From: Alphaproteobacteria bacterium bin52
Lineage (GTDB): Bacteria; Pseudomonadota; Alphaproteobacteria; Thalassobaculales; Thalassobaculaceae
Assembly: GCA_002238645.1 (NCBI GenBank)
Contig: MPMT01000044.1
Location: 1 to 38,048 of the forward strand
DNA: 38,048 bases
Direction: 5' to 3'
In this document: positions 10,284 to 20,694 of the stretch, one piece after another
How positions within the stretch are numbered: position 1 is the first letter of the stretch
Layout: each line of letters begins with the position of its first letter
Program-made: the position numbers and the translations under genes
The notes under the pieces: model-generated
Told to the model about the DNA's origin: nothing
The model's input: only the letters and a program-made list of their open reading frames with translations
Database searches by the model: none

Positions 10284-10895
10284 ATGTCAACTACGATCTA
10301 TCTTGCGCGCCATGGCGAGACGACATGGAATCGCGCCGGGCGGCTGCAGGGACGGTCCGATTCCCCGCTGACCGTGCGCGGAGTCCGCCAGGCGCAGGCG
10401 ATGGGCACGGCGCTCCGTGTTGTCCTGGGGTCAACCGACCATCAGGTCTGGGCCAGTCCCATCGGGCGAACTCGGCAGACGGTCGCGATCCTGTGCGATA
10501 CCATCGGGTACCCGTACCACGCGGTGCGGTTCGACGACCGGCTCGTGGAGATCACCCTTGGCGATCGTGACGGCTATGCCGGCTGGCGGGAACTGGCGAG
10601 AGACTACCCGCAGGAAGCGGAGCAGCGTCGGCGCGATCCCTGGAACTTCAGGCATCCCAACGGCGAAAGCAGCCAGATGGTCCAGGACCGGGTCCGACCA
10701 CTGCTCGAGAGCTGGTCCGCGGAAGGCGGACACCATGTGGTGGTGACCCACGGCGTGGTCAGCAAGATCCTCCGCGGGCTGCATCTCGGGCTCGACCGGA
10801 TGCAGACCTACGCCCTCGACCGGCCGCAGGATGCGGTCCATCGCCTGCACCGCGACGGCATCGACATCATCCGCGTCGAGAGGTCGGGGCGATGA
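10284..10895 (+). CDS. Histidine phosphatase family protein (phosphoglycerate-mutase-like), copy 1
   Basis: A 203-residue histidine phosphatase. The N-terminal motif is IYLARHGETTWN, with the catalytic His in RHGE. It is followed by LQGRSDSPLT, and the second conserved His lies in VVVTHGVVSKILRG. The fold uses a phosphohistidine intermediate; members act on sugars, nucleotides, cofactor precursors or phosphoglycerate. The ATG at 10284 has no strong Shine-Dalgarno site but places the RHGE motif at the usual distance from the N-terminus. The stop overlaps the start of the next paralogue as ATGA. Substrate unknown. Confidence 0.88.
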   Translation: MSTTIYLARHGETTWNRAGRLQGRSDSPLTVRGVRQAQAMGTALRVVLGSTDHQVWASPIGRTRQTVAILCDTIGYPYHAVRFDDRLVEITLGDRDGYAGWRELARDYPQEAEQRRRDPWNFRHPNGESSQMVQDRVRPLLESWSAEGGHHVVVTHGVVSKILRGLHLGLDRMQTYALDRPQDAVHRLHRDGIDIIRVERSGR

Positions 10896-11515
10896 CGATC
10901 TACCTGCTGCGTCACGGTGAGACCATCTGGAACCGTGACCGTCGTCTGCAGGGCCAGCGGGATACGCCACTGACCCTGCGCGGAACGCACCAGGCCGTAG
11001 CGATGGGACAAAGGCTTGCCCGCGTCCTCGGCGGACGCCGTCCCGGGGCAATGCTCTCGAGCCCGCTCGGCCGGGCGTACCAGACCGCCGCGCTGGTTGC
11101 CGACGAAATCGGTGTCGATCCGGATCGGATTGTGCTGGAGCACCTCGTGATCGAGACTTCGTTTGGAGCCTGGGACGGGCTCAACATGGAGGAAATCCTC
11201 GAGCAGTATCCGCACGAGTGGGCAGAGCGCCGGGCTGACCGCTGGCACCGGGCGCCGCCGGGTGGCGAAAGCCACGCCGAGGTTGCGGAACGGGCGGGCA
11301 GGTTTCTCGCCGCGATGCCGGATCAACGCCCGCTGGTCATCGTGGCGCACGGGTCGTTCAACCGGATCCTGCGTGGGTTGTGGCGTGGTCTCGACGGCCT
11401 GGCCAGCCTGGCGCTCGACGAACCGCAGGACGGGTTCTATCGACTGGATTCGGAGCGGCGCGAGTGCTTCATTCCGGCCGGTGCGGCGCCGCGGGAAGAC
11501 GCCGGATCGAGCTGA
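10892..11515 (+). CDS. Histidine phosphatase family protein, copy 2
   Basis: A 207-residue paralogue of the preceding protein: IYLLRHGETIWN, LQGQRDTPLT and VIVAHGSFNRILRG align with copy 1 along the whole length. The catalytic His is in RHGE and the second His in AHGS. The start overlaps the upstream stop by 4 bases (ATGA), which implies translational coupling. The 3' end overlaps the oppositely oriented NlpC/P60 gene by 47 bp (11469-11515). It probably arose by tandem duplication followed by divergence. Substrate unknown. Confidence 0.88.
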   Translation: MTIYLLRHGETIWNRDRRLQGQRDTPLTLRGTHQAVAMGQRLARVLGGRRPGAMLSSPLGRAYQTAALVADEIGVDPDRIVLEHLVIETSFGAWDGLNMEEILEQYPHEWAERRADRWHRAPPGGESHAEVAERAGRFLAAMPDQRPLVIVAHGSFNRILRGLWRGLDGLASLALDEPQDGFYRLDSERRECFIPAGAAPREDAGSS

Positions 11516-12323
11516 CCGCCAGGCCGGTGGCGTCGAGACGGGCGAGGAAATCCGCAAGCGGTTCCTCGCGCACCGCCATGTGGTGGGCATTCGCATGCAG
11601 CACCCGGTCGGCACCGGACACCAGGGCGACATGTCCGGTGGTAAACACCAGGTCCCCGGTCCCGGCCTCGACGACCGTCCCGCCCAGTGCGGCCTCCTGC
11701 TGGTCGGAGTCGCGTGGCGCCCGGATTCCGGTGCGGGCAAGCGCCAGCTGGACCAGCCCGGAACAGTCGACGCCGAGGCTGGATCGCCCGCCCCACAGGT
11801 AGGGCGCACCGAGGAACATGCGGGCGACGGCGACGTGATCGTCGGCAGGACTGCCCACGGGAACAAGGTGCCGGTCCGGGACCCAGCCACTGCCGGCGAT
11901 GGCCGAGTACCCCCCTTCCCTCGCTCCAACCGCGACCGGGCTGTTCATGTGCAGCATGGCTACCGGCCGGCTGCGCAAGTCCGGACGCAAAAAGGCAACG
12001 GTGCGCAGCACGCCGATCGCGTGGGTCGGGTCGACGACCGTGGCAGTCAGGCCGTCGGCGGCGGTATAGCCGACGTACCCGTCGGCGGCGCACTGCCCCC
12101 AGGCCCAGCCGTCGGCCTCGTCGTAGACCGTGAACCGTTCCCCGAACAGGAGTTCGCTCACGCGTTGCGCCTCCCCGCCAGGGTGCTCGAACAGTCCTGC
12201 GAGCGGGACGCGAAGCTGCATGTCGCGGCCGCGGACATACCGATCGGCCCTGATGGCACCACGAAGGTGCTCGGCCGCGAGGTCCGCGCGCCACGCCACG
12301 ACGCGCGGATCGCCCCGTGTCAC
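11469..12323 (-). CDS. NlpC/P60 (C40) family peptidase with SH3-type domains
   Basis: A 284-residue cell-wall-type cysteine peptidase. The N-terminal half (about 1-155) looks like tandem SH3b segments (ERFTVYDEADGWAWGQ, DGYVGYTAADGL). The C-terminal half holds the C40 core: LGAPYLWGG, Cys187 in DCSGL, His231 in TGHVAL and His243 in LHAN. The family cleaves D-gamma-glutamyl-meso-DAP or related bonds. No signal peptide is visible. The start is GTG at 12323 because it overlaps the VWA gene's stop as GTGA and gives the family N-terminus DPRVVAWRADLAAEHLRG; an earlier ATG would lie inside the upstream gene. It is last in the moxR-VWA operon, and its end overlaps the convergent phosphatase gene by 47 bp. 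Confidence 0.85.
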   Translation of the reverse strand: MTRGDPRVVAWRADLAAEHLRGAIRADRYVRGRDMQLRVPLAGLFEHPGGEAQRVSELLFGERFTVYDEADGWAWGQCAADGYVGYTAADGLTATVVDPTHAIGVLRTVAFLRPDLRSRPVAMLHMNSPVAVGAREGGYSAIAGSGWVPDRHLVPVGSPADDHVAVARMFLGAPYLWGGRSSLGVDCSGLVQLALARTGIRAPRDSDQQEAALGGTVVEAGTGDLVFTTGHVALVSGADRVLHANAHHMAVREEPLADFLARLDATGLAVSSIRRLPAAPHRPE

Positions 12324-13498
12324 GACTTCAGTTCCCGGATCGCATCCTCGAGTCCGCTGATCGTGAGCGGATACATCCGCTCCTCCATCAGTTCGCTCAC
12401 CATCTCGATCGAGCGGGTGTAGCCCCAGTACTTCGGGTCGGTCGGGTTCAGCCACACGCAGCGGTGAAAGTGGCTGCGTATGCGCTGGATCCACTGTGCG
12501 CCGGGTTCCGGGTTCATGTGTTCGACGCTGCCGCCCGCTACCGTGATCTCGTAGGGACTCATCGAGGCGTCACCGACCATGATGCACTTGTAGTTCTCGG
12601 GGAAGGTGTGCAGCACTTCCCAGGTCGGGACGCGTTCGATGTGGCGGCGCCGGTTATCCTTCCACATGGTCTCGTAGGGGCAGTTGTGGAAGTAGAAGTA
12701 CTCGAGATGCTTGAACTCGCTGCGGGCGGCGGAAAACAGTTCCTCGGTCACCCGGACGTAGGGGTCCATCGATCCGCCGACATCGAAGAAAATCAGCACG
12801 TTGATCGCGTTGCGTCGTTCCGGGACCATCCTGATATCGAGCAGGCCGCCGTTGCGGGCCGTCGAGGAGATGGTGCCGTCCAGGTCGAGCTCGGTCTCAA
12901 CGCCCTCGCGGGCAAACCGGCGCAGCTTGCGCAGCGCGACCTTCATGTTGCGGATCCCGATCTCGACCGTGTCGTCGAGATTGCGGAAGTCGCGCCGGTC
13001 CCACACCTTCACCGCGCTGCGGTTGCGGCCCTCGTGCTGGCCCATCCGCACGCCTTCGGGGTTGTAACCGTAGGCGCCGAACGGCGACCGTCCGGCGGTA
13101 CCGATCCACTTGTTGCCGCCCTGGTGGCGGCCCTTCTGTTCTTCCAGCCGCTTCTTCAGCGTCTCCATCAGCGCGTCCCAGCCGCCGAGCGCCTCGATCC
13201 TGGCCTTTTCCTCCTCGCTCAGGTTGAGCTCGGCCATTGCGCGGAGCCAGTCGTCGGGAATCTCGGCACCGAACAGGTCGTCAAGTGCTTCCAGCCCCTG
13301 GAAACAGTAGCCGAACACCTGGTCGAACCGGTCGATGTGGCGTTCGTCCTTCACCAGGGTGGCGCGGGAGAGGAAGTAAAAGTCGTCGATCGAGTAGTTG
13401 GCGACCCCCTGCTTCACCGCTTCCAGCAGGGTCAGATACTCCTTCATCGAGACCGGGATTTCGGCCTTCTTGAGCGAGGTGAAGAAGGTGGTGAACAT
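12320..13498 (-). CDS. VWA-domain protein, CoxE-like
   Basis: A 392-residue protein whose C-terminal half is a von Willebrand factor A domain (from about residue 230, NVLIFFDVGGSMDP). The metal site reads D239-V-G-G-S243, so the middle Ser of the classic DxSxS motif is Gly. The N-terminal half is helical and charged (FTSLKKAEIPVSMKEYLTLL), as in CoxE-like partners of MoxR ATPases. Such pairs act as chaperone or maturation machinery for metalloenzymes or envelope proteins (established for related MoxR/VWA systems; not shown for this one). ATG at 13498 with GGGAG upstream. It lies between a small exported protein and the NlpC/P60 gene, overlapping the latter by 4 bases. Confidence 0.87.
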   Translation of the reverse strand: MFTTFFTSLKKAEIPVSMKEYLTLLEAVKQGVANYSIDDFYFLSRATLVKDERHIDRFDQVFGYCFQGLEALDDLFGAEIPDDWLRAMAELNLSEEEKARIEALGGWDALMETLKKRLEEQKGRHQGGNKWIGTAGRSPFGAYGYNPEGVRMGQHEGRNRSAVKVWDRRDFRNLDDTVEIGIRNMKVALRKLRRFAREGVETELDLDGTISSTARNGGLLDIRMVPERRNAINVLIFFDVGGSMDPYVRVTEELFSAARSEFKHLEYFYFHNCPYETMWKDNRRRHIERVPTWEVLHTFPENYKCIMVGDASMSPYEITVAGGSVEHMNPEPGAQWIQRIRSHFHRCVWLNPTDPKYWGYTRSIEMVSELMEERMYPLTISGLEDAIRELKS

Positions 13499-13536
13499 CT
13501 TGTCTGTCTCCCTGCCCGCACCCCTGCGGGTTCAGC

Positions 13537-13914
13537 CTACGCCCGCCGACGCTCAAGACCGGAACGAACCTCGTCGAGCAGCTGCATGAGAGCAAGTGCG
13601 AGCTCCTGTCCGCCCTCGTCCGTGCAGTCGCGGGCAATCGGTTTCGCCTCGGCCCGGCCCTGCTCCATGGAGCGTGTGACGGCCCCGATGTCCTCGTCGG
13701 TCGCGCCGGCCTTGCGCACCATGCCTTCCACCATTTCGGCAAACCAGGCGACTTCGTCCTCGTTGCCGCCGCATGGCAGCACCGTCGCGGAGATGTAACC
13801 GGCGTGACGTCCGAATGCGTCCAGCGCCTTCTCGAGCGCCTTGTCGCTGGCGGCGAGCGGGGCCGTGGCGACCAGAAAGGCCAGCAGTCCGATGGCGGGA
13901 CGTGCTGCCGCCAC
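13537..13914 (-). CDS. Small exported protein of unknown function
   Basis: A 125-residue protein. I place the start at GTG 13914, 4 bases after the moxR stop, with GGAG in the end of moxR. This gives MAAARPAIGLLAFLVATAPLAAS, a plausible Sec signal peptide of about 23 residues. The mature part is acidic and helical, with two cysteines (VLPCGG and ARDCTD) that could form a disulfide in the periplasm. No domain is recognised. Its position between moxR and the VWA gene suggests a role in the same envelope process. A longer ATG start (13974) would overlap moxR by 56 bases and lose the signal peptide. Confidence 0.62.
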   Translation of the reverse strand: MAAARPAIGLLAFLVATAPLAASDKALEKALDAFGRHAGYISATVLPCGGNEDEVAWFAEMVEGMVRKAGATDEDIGAVTRSMEQGRAEAKPIARDCTDEGGQELALALMQLLDEVRSGLERRRA

Positions 13915-13918
13915 CGCT

Positions 13919-14779
13919 TCAGCTCCGGTTCTGGCGCCGCGCGAGAAAGGCCAGGCGCTCGAACAGGTGGACATCCTGTTCGTTCTTGAGCAGGGCGCCG
14001 TAGAGCGGGGGGATCAGGTCCTTCTTGTTCTTGATCCGCAGGGCTTCCGGCGGAATATCCTCGACCACCAGTAACTTGATCCAGTCGAGAAGCTCTGAAG
14101 TCGAGGGTTTCTTCTTCAGACCCGGAACCTCGCGGATCTCGAAGAAGGCCGACAATGCCTCGCGCAACAGCGACTTCTTCAGGTTCGGGTGATGCACCTC
14201 GACGATGCGTTCCATGGTTTCCGCATCGGGGAAGCGGATATAGTGGAAGAAGCAGCGGCGCAGGAAGGCGTCCGGCAGTTCCTTCTCGTTGTTCGACGTG
14301 ATGATCACGACCGGCCGGTGCCGGGCCCGGACCTGTTTCCGGGTCTCGTAGACGAAGAATTCCATGCGATCGAGTTCCAGCAGCAGGTCGTTCGGGAACT
14401 CGATGTCCGCCTTGTCGATCTCGTCGATCAGCAGCACCACCTGCTCGTCCGAATCAAATGCGTCCCACAGCTTGCCGCGCTGGATGTAGTTGGCGACATC
14501 GCCAACCCTTTCGTCGCCGAGCTGGCTGTCGCGCAGCCGTGACACCGCGTCGTACTCGTACAGCCCCTGCTGTGCCCTGGTGGTCGACTTGATGTGCCAC
14601 TCGATCAGCGGCTTGCCAAGCGCTTCGGCGACCTCGTGGGCAAGGATTGTCTTGCCGGTTCCCGGTTCCCCCTTCACCAGGAGCGGGCGTTCAAGGGTGA
14701 CGGCCGCATTGACCGCGACCATGAGATCTTCTGTTGCGATGTATGTGTCGGTTCCCAGGAACCGCGCCTGCTCCAGCAT
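13919..14779 (-). CDS. MoxR-family AAA+ ATPase
   Basis: A 286-residue AAA+ ATPase. Walker A is GEPGTGKT (37-44), Walker B LLIDEID (116-122), sensor-1 ITSNNEKELPDAFLRRC. The sequence WHIKSTTRAQQGLYEYDAVSRL between the Walker motifs is typical of MoxR proteins. The family remodels partners together with VWA-domain proteins, and a CoxE-like VWA gene follows one gene later. ATG at 14779, 45 bp behind alaS on the same strand, so it may be transcribed from the alaS promoter. Confidence 0.92.
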   Translation of the reverse strand: MLEQARFLGTDTYIATEDLMVAVNAAVTLERPLLVKGEPGTGKTILAHEVAEALGKPLIEWHIKSTTRAQQGLYEYDAVSRLRDSQLGDERVGDVANYIQRGKLWDAFDSDEQVVLLIDEIDKADIEFPNDLLLELDRMEFFVYETRKQVRARHRPVVIITSNNEKELPDAFLRRCFFHYIRFPDAETMERIVEVHHPNLKKSLLREALSAFFEIREVPGLKKKPSTSELLDWIKLLVVEDIPPEALRIKNKKDLIPPLYGALLKNEQDVHLFERLAFLARRQNRS

Positions 14780-14824
14780 TGCCGGACCCCCTGTGTTCTG
14801 GATCTGCGGGTTGTATCGCTCTTG

Positions 14825-17494
14825 TCAGGACCGTGTGGCGTCGGCCAGCGCTTGTCGAACCGCGGCGAGAGCCGCGGGGGTGGCGCCGGCATCGGGTCCG
14901 CCGGCCTGTGCGAGATCCGGCCGTCCCCCTCCCCCGCCGCCGCCCAGCGCGCCGGCCGCGGCTCGCGCCAGGACGACCGCATCAAGCCGATCGGTCAGGT
15001 CGTCGGTCACCGCGACCACGAGTGATGCCTTGCCGGCGTCGGTGGTGATGATGGTGATCACCCCGGAGCTGATCTCCGACCTGAGCCGGTCGGCCATGCT
15101 GCGCAGTTCGCGTGCCGGAACCCCTTCCAGGGTCCGGGTGATCAGCGGGATGTCGCCGACACGCGCGTGTTCCCCGTTCGAGCCGCCGCCGCTTGCAAGC
15201 CGAAGCCGCAGGTCACGCAGTTCGCGCTCCAACTGTCGGCGTTCCTCGACCAGGGCGCCGACGCGTTCCGGAAGCTGGTCGGGTGTCGCACGCAGCTGCG
15301 CCGCCGCGCGCTCCAGCAACTCGTCGCGCCCATCGAGGTAGGCGAGCACCGATGAGCCGGTGACCGCTTCGATCCGGCGGACACCGGAGGCGACCGCACC
15401 TTCCGACAGGATGCGGAACACTCCGATGTCTCCGGTACGCGTCACGTGGGTGCCGCCGCACAGTTCAACCGACCAGGCGTTCCTTGCGCCATCGGGATCC
15501 GCGCCGCCCATGCAGACCACCCGAACCTCCTCGCCGTACTTCTCGCCGAACAGAGCCATGGCGCCGGCGGCGATGGCGGTGTCCGGATCCATGAGTGTGG
15601 TGGTGACCTCGCTGTTTCCGCGGATCCGGGCGTTGACCTCGGATTCGATGGCGCGGAGAGCCGGAGGGGCTACTGCTTCCGGATGGGCGAAGTCGAAGCG
15701 CAGGCGGTCAGGTGCGACCAGTGATCCCTTCTGGGTCACATGATTGCCCAGTTGTCGGCGCAACGTCTCGTGCAGCAGGTGGGTTGCCGAGTGATTCGCG
15801 CGCAGACGGGACCGCCGTGGCGTGTCGACCACGAGCTCCACCGCATCTCCGACCTCGAGCGCGCCGGCCTCCAGCCGCGCCGAGTGCACGAACAGGTCGC
15901 TGACGCGCCGCTGGACATCCAGGATCGTGATCTCGGCGCCGCGCGGGGAACGCAGGGTACCGCGGTCGCCGACCTGGCCCCCGGCTTCGCCGTAGAACGG
16001 GGTCTGGTTGACGACGATCTGAACCTCGACCGGCGCGCCGTTTGCGCGGACCGATCCCTCCCGTTTGCCCGCGGCAACCAGCGCCTGGACCTCGGCCTCG
16101 GCGCGTTCGCTGCTGTAGCCGAGGAACTCGGTTGCTCCCAGGGACTCGCGCAGGTTGAACCAGTGCGTGTCTTCGGCGTCATCCCCGGTTCCGGACCAGG
16201 CGGCGCGGGCTGCCTCGCGCTGGCGTTCCATCGCGGCGTCGAACCCCGCACGATCTACCGTGCGGTTCTGGCCGCGCAGGATGTCCTCGGTGAGATCGAG
16301 GGGAAAGCCGTAGGTATCGTACAGCCTGAACGCTTCCTCGCCCGGCAGGTTCTCGTGCTCTCCGAGCCGCGCGGTTGCCAGTTCGAGGTGCCGCAGGCCG
16401 CGACCCAGGGTTTCCCGGAACCGCGATTCCTCCAGCCGCAGCGTTTCGGCAATCAGGTCGTGAGCCCGGTGGAGTTCCGGGAAGGCCTCGCCCATCTGGC
16501 GGGCGAGTGCCGGGACGAGTTTCCACATCAGCGGCTCGGTGCAGCCGATGATATGCGCGTGGCGCATGGCACGGCGCATGATCCGGCGCAGCACGTACCC
16601 ACGACCTTCCCGCGCCGGCAGCACGCCGTCGGCGATCAGGAAGGCGGATGCGCGCAGGTGGTCGGCAATGACCCGGTGCGAGACCGCATGGGGCCCGTCA
16701 GGTTCAGTGTTCGACGCATCGGCCGATGCCTCGATCAGGGCCCGCATCAGGTCGATGTCGTAGTTGTCATGCCGTCCCTGCAGTACGGCGGTGACGCGTT
16801 CGAGTCCCATTCCGGTGTCGATACTCGGCCGTGGCAGGGGGACGCGCTCATCGGGCGAAAGCTGCTCGAACTGCATGAAGACCAGGTTCCAGATCTCGGT
16901 GAACCGGTCCCCGTCCTCGTCGGGGCTGCCCGGCGGACCACCCGGGATCGCGTCGCCGTGATCGTAGAAGATCTCCGAACAGGGACCGCAGGGACCGGTG
17001 TTGCCCATGGCCCAGAAATTGTCGGAGGTCGCGATGCGGATGATGCGGTCGTCCGGCAGGCCGGCAATCCGTTTCCACAGACCGGCCGCCTCCTCGTCAT
17101 CGGCGTAGACGGTGACCAGCAGACGGTCGGGTGCAAGGCCGTACTCCCGGGTGACCAGGGACCAGGCATGGTCGATGGCGACATCCTTGAAGTAGTCGCC
17201 GAAGGAAAAGTTGCCGAGCATCTCGAAGAAGGTGTGGTGACGTGCGGTGTAGCCCACGTTCTCGAGATCGTTGTGCTTGCCTCCGGCGCGGACGCATTTC
17301 TGCGAGGTGACCGCACGCGGCGGATCGCGCGTCTCCACACCGGTGAACACGTTCTTGAACTGCACCATTCCGGAGTTGGTAAACAGCAGCGTCGGATCGT
17401 TGTGTGGCACCAGCGGGCTGGAGGTGACCACCGCGTGGTCGCGCCTTGCGAAAAACTCGAGGAAGGTCGCACGTATGTCGCTGGTCGTCTGCAT
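14825..17494 (-). CDS. alaS: Alanyl-tRNA synthetase
   Basis: An 889-residue class II synthetase that charges tRNA-Ala in the cytosol. The N-terminal catalytic domain starts [20 protein letters not shown] and includes the motif 2 region [19 protein letters not shown]. The editing domain carries [11 protein letters not shown] (HxxxH) and [13 protein letters not shown] (CxxxH), so all four zinc/editing ligands are present. A Gly-rich C-Ala segment ([13 protein letters not shown]) ends the protein. Length and motifs are complete. It lies downstream of recA on the same strand, the usual alphaproteobacterial order, and 45 bp upstream of moxR. Confidence 0.97.
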   Translation of the reverse strand: MQTTSDIRATFLEFFARRDHAVVTSSPLVPHNDPTLLFTNSGMVQFKNVFTGVETRDPPRAVTSQKCVRAGGKHNDLENVGYTARHHTFFEMLGNFSFGDYFKDVAIDHAWSLVTREYGLAPDRLLVTVYADDEEAAGLWKRIAGLPDDRIIRIATSDNFWAMGNTGPCGPCSEIFYDHGDAIPGGPPGSPDEDGDRFTEIWNLVFMQFEQLSPDERVPLPRPSIDTGMGLERVTAVLQGRHDNYDIDLMRALIEASADASNTEPDGPHAVSHRVIADHLRASAFLIADGVLPAREGRGYVLRRIMRRAMRHAHIIGCTEPLMWKLVPALARQMGEAFPELHRAHDLIAETLRLEESRFRETLGRGLRHLELATARLGEHENLPGEEAFRLYDTYGFPLDLTEDILRGQNRTVDRAGFDAAMERQREAARAAWSGTGDDAEDTHWFNLRESLGATEFLGYSSERAEAEVQALVAAGKREGSVRANGAPVEVQIVVNQTPFYGEAGGQVGDRGTLRSPRGAEITILDVQRRVSDLFVHSARLEAGALEVGDAVELVVDTPRRSRLRANHSATHLLHETLRRQLGNHVTQKGSLVAPDRLRFDFAHPEAVAPPALRAIESEVNARIRGNSEVTTTLMDPDTAIAAGAMALFGEKYGEEVRVVCMGGADPDGARNAWSVELCGGTHVTRTGDIGVFRILSEGAVASGVRRIEAVTGSSVLAYLDGRDELLERAAAQLRATPDQLPERVGALVEERRQLERELRDLRLRLASGGGSNGEHARVGDIPLITRTLEGVPARELRSMADRLRSEISSGVITIITTDAGKASLVVAVTDDLTDRLDAVVLARAAAGALGGGGGGGRPDLAQAGGPDAGATPAALAAVRQALADATRS

Positions 17495-17942
17495 CCTGTC
17501 CGCCCCTTCGCAGCGGTCCGGGCGGCCCGGTGACGTCCCGCCGGCTTCGACCGGGTTTTACGCAAGCGGCCGCAACAAGTCCACAGGTCCGCACCGATCC
17601 CGGGCTGGTACGTGAACAGGCCGGTTCCGGGGTCGGACGTGCAGGAACGGGCATCCGGTACGTCGAGAGAACCATGGAATTCCGCGTTTACGCGCACGCC
17701 GGATCGTCGGCCGGGCCTGCACATGCAGAGTTCGGGCCCCTTCCGGTCGGTCACCGGTGCCGGGTTCTCTCACGATCCGCCCGGGCAGGGCCGTGCGCAC
17801 CGATGCGTCGCGTAGACGCGGTGCGACCCGCAGGATTCAAACCGGAACTCATCCCTGCCCGTGCTTCACGGACGGTGAACGATGGCATCCCGGCGATGGT
17901 GTCGGCGCGCGGCTGTCGACACGTGCCGACGCTGACCCGGTG
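17495..17942. other. recA-alaS intergenic region, 448 bp, no gene seen
   Basis: I see no supported coding sequence on either strand. A short inverted repeat (GTCGGC...GCCGAC, 17901-17930) follows the recA stop but lacks a T-run, so it is not a convincing terminator. The alaS leader would lie in the left part; no T-box (not expected in this group) or other named leader is recognised. Confidence 0.6.
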
Positions 17943-18992
<1,050 letters not shown>

Positions 18993-19090
18993 GTGCCTGC
19001 TCCATATCTCACACCGTGCAGAGGTGTGGCAACGCATATCCGTGGTGCCGTGCAGTCCGTTCAGCCCTGTGCGGGGAGAACTGATCAGGT

Positions 19091-19105
19091 GTTCCGGCAC
19101 GGTCC
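19091..19105. promoter_or_regulatory. Possible SOS (LexA) box near the recA start site
   Basis: The plus strand reads GTTC-N7-GTCC, one base away from the alphaproteobacterial LexA consensus GTTC-N7-GTTC. It overlaps the transcription start expected from the promoter at 19110-19138. The position suits repression; the imperfect half-site keeps confidence low. Confidence 0.35.
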
Positions 19106-19109
19106 ATCA

Positions 19110-19138
19110 TAAATACGTGTTTTGTTCGCATATGTCAA
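19110..19138 (-). promoter_or_regulatory. Probable recA promoter
   Basis: On the minus strand TTGACA (19138-19133), a 17-base spacer and TATTTA (19115-19110) make a near-consensus sigma-70 promoter about 120 bases upstream of recA. The local A+T-richness contrasts with the surrounding sequence. Confidence 0.7.
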
Positions 19139-19264
19139 AGAAATAATCATGATTTGTGCGCAACAAGACTGTGGAGTCGATCGCGGCTGATCCACCACCG
19201 GGTGTGAGTGTCCACCAGATGAGGTGTGCCGGCTCTCCGGCCTCCCATACTGGCCCGGAGGACG

Positions 19265-19681
19265 TCAGTCGTCGCGGTGGGTCCGTTCGAGACGTTCGTG
19301 GCGTTCCTGGGCCTCGAGACTCAGGGTGGCAATCGGCCTGGCCATCAGACGACGCAACGCGATCGGTTCGTCGGTTTCCTCGCAGTAGCCGTAGCTGCCG
19401 TTCTTGATCCTGTCGAGCGCCTCGTCGATCTTGCTGATCAGCTTGCGTTCACGGTCCCGAGTCCGAAGCTCGATCTGGTGATCGGTCTCGAGCGAGGCAC
19501 GATCAGCGAGGTCGGGTTGCTGGAGATTGCCTTGGGTGAGATGGTTGAGCGTAGTTCCGGCTTCCCGCAGCAGGTCGGCCTTCCAATCGAGCAGGCGGCG
19601 GCGAAAAAATTCAAGCTGCCGCGGGCTCATGAATTCCTCGTGTTCGGTGGGTTCGTAGTCTGTCGCGAGCGGTACCCGCAT
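19265..19681 (-). CDS. dksA: RNA polymerase-binding transcription factor DksA
   Basis: A 138-residue DksA/TraR-family protein that binds the RNA polymerase secondary channel and works with ppGpp on rRNA and amino-acid promoters. The pattern runs from FMSPRQLEFFRRRLLDWKADLL through DLADRASLETDHQIELRTRDRERKLI (coiled-coil, with the Asp-x-x-Asp/Ala tip) to GSYGYCEETDEPI and ARPIATLSLEAQERHE. Only one Cys remains where a C4 zinc finger would have four, common in alphaproteobacterial DksA. ATG 19681 has GGAGA 6-9 bases upstream; a GTG two codons earlier is less likely. Confidence 0.95.
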   Translation of the reverse strand: MRVPLATDYEPTEHEEFMSPRQLEFFRRRLLDWKADLLREAGTTLNHLTQGNLQQPDLADRASLETDHQIELRTRDRERKLISKIDEALDRIKNGSYGYCEETDEPIALRRLMARPIATLSLEAQERHERLERTHRDD

Positions 19682-19747
19682 ATACACTCTCCAGCTGCGT
19701 CGGCCGCACCACGCACCGAAGTAGACTGAGTGCGGAAAATTGCACGG

Positions 19748-19776
19748 AATATATAGAGCGGGCTTGGCCGCCGCAA
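19748..19776 (-). promoter_or_regulatory. Possible dksA promoter
   Basis: Minus strand: TTGCGG (19776-19771), 17 bases, TATATT (19753-19748), about 70 bases before dksA. The -10 box is good and the -35 box is weak (TTG only). Confidence 0.4.
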
Positions 19777-20694
19777 CTGTCTGGAGTTCTCGAAACTACA
19801 TTAACAAACGCATGTCAACTTACTGAAAAATAATGATAGTGGGAACCGCGTGATTCGAGCCTGTCGTCATCGCCGCAGGCAGCGCTCGGCAACCGGGCTT
19901 CTGGCTGCTAGGGGTGGGCAGACGATGGATCCGCACGCCCGGGCAGACCTTGCGCGCGGTATCGCACAGGTGCCCGTGGTGGCCGGGGCAGATCACCTGT
20001 TTTGTTTTGCCCATGTGGCCGGGCGGCCGAGCGCCTTTGCGACGTGAAGGTCGTCGACGGTCTCGAAACTGTCGTTGGCGACGCGAGGAACCGGCCCGCA
20101 CCGGTCGACAAACCCGCGATACCCGGCAGGGCCGAAACCGTGTTCGCTGGACAACTGCGCCGCGCTCCGGGTTCGCTGCGGACCCTCGGCCGGCAATTCC
20201 CCTCACCGTTCGGCCGGCCAGGCGCCAGGTCCGGTTCGGGCGCCGCATGTTACCGGCCGGAAGGCTTCGGCAGCCCTTCGCGTCGTCGAACCGTGATGCT
20301 CCCGGCGCCACGCGCGGTGTCGGCGTTGCCGCTTCGTTGCCGGGCCAGTTCCGTAACCAGCCGGGCGCGCCTCCCCGCTCTTCGGCGGTATCGGGTACTG
20401 CCGCTTCCCGACGGGGCACCGCTGTCACACCGCTCACCCGCTGTCATCGGCGCATGACTCCGTTCGCCAGACAGGGTCGGAGGATGGTCTCGAGGGCCCG
20501 TGGGGTCACGGGTGGCGAACCGAGGTGAAGACCTGCCGTGTGAACAGAGAGGAATGGCATGGACCAGTGTCCGGGTTCGAACGAGAACATCATGGATACA
20601 GGCCCGCCACACTCCCGGGGCGGCTCTGGCCACGTGCTGGTGAATGCGACAGACTGCGCGGCCGGTGATGTCGGGCATCGGTGGAGGAAAGACG
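19777..20694. other. About 0.9 kb without a supportable gene
   Basis: Between the dksA promoter and the monooxygenase gene I see no gene with a start, ribosome binding site and recognisable product. There is an A+T-rich patch at about 19795-19850. On the minus strand (about 20000-20190) one reading (GFVDRCGPVP..., DLHVAKALGRPATW) has protein-like composition and could be a decayed gene, but I could not identify it and the frame does not stay open in a meaningful way. No structured RNA was recognised. Confidence 0.5.

Noticed and set aside
15740..17533. 597-codon plus-strand open frame
   Set aside because: Antisense to alaS, with no motif and no ribosome site.
17901..17930. Inverted repeat after recA as a terminator
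   Set aside because: Six-bp stem with a long loop and no T-run.
19820..20437. 205-codon minus-strand open frame
   Set aside because: Arg/Pro-rich, no ribosome site, no recognisable domain; a faint likeness to the SNHxxPT region of histidinol dehydrogenases did not extend.
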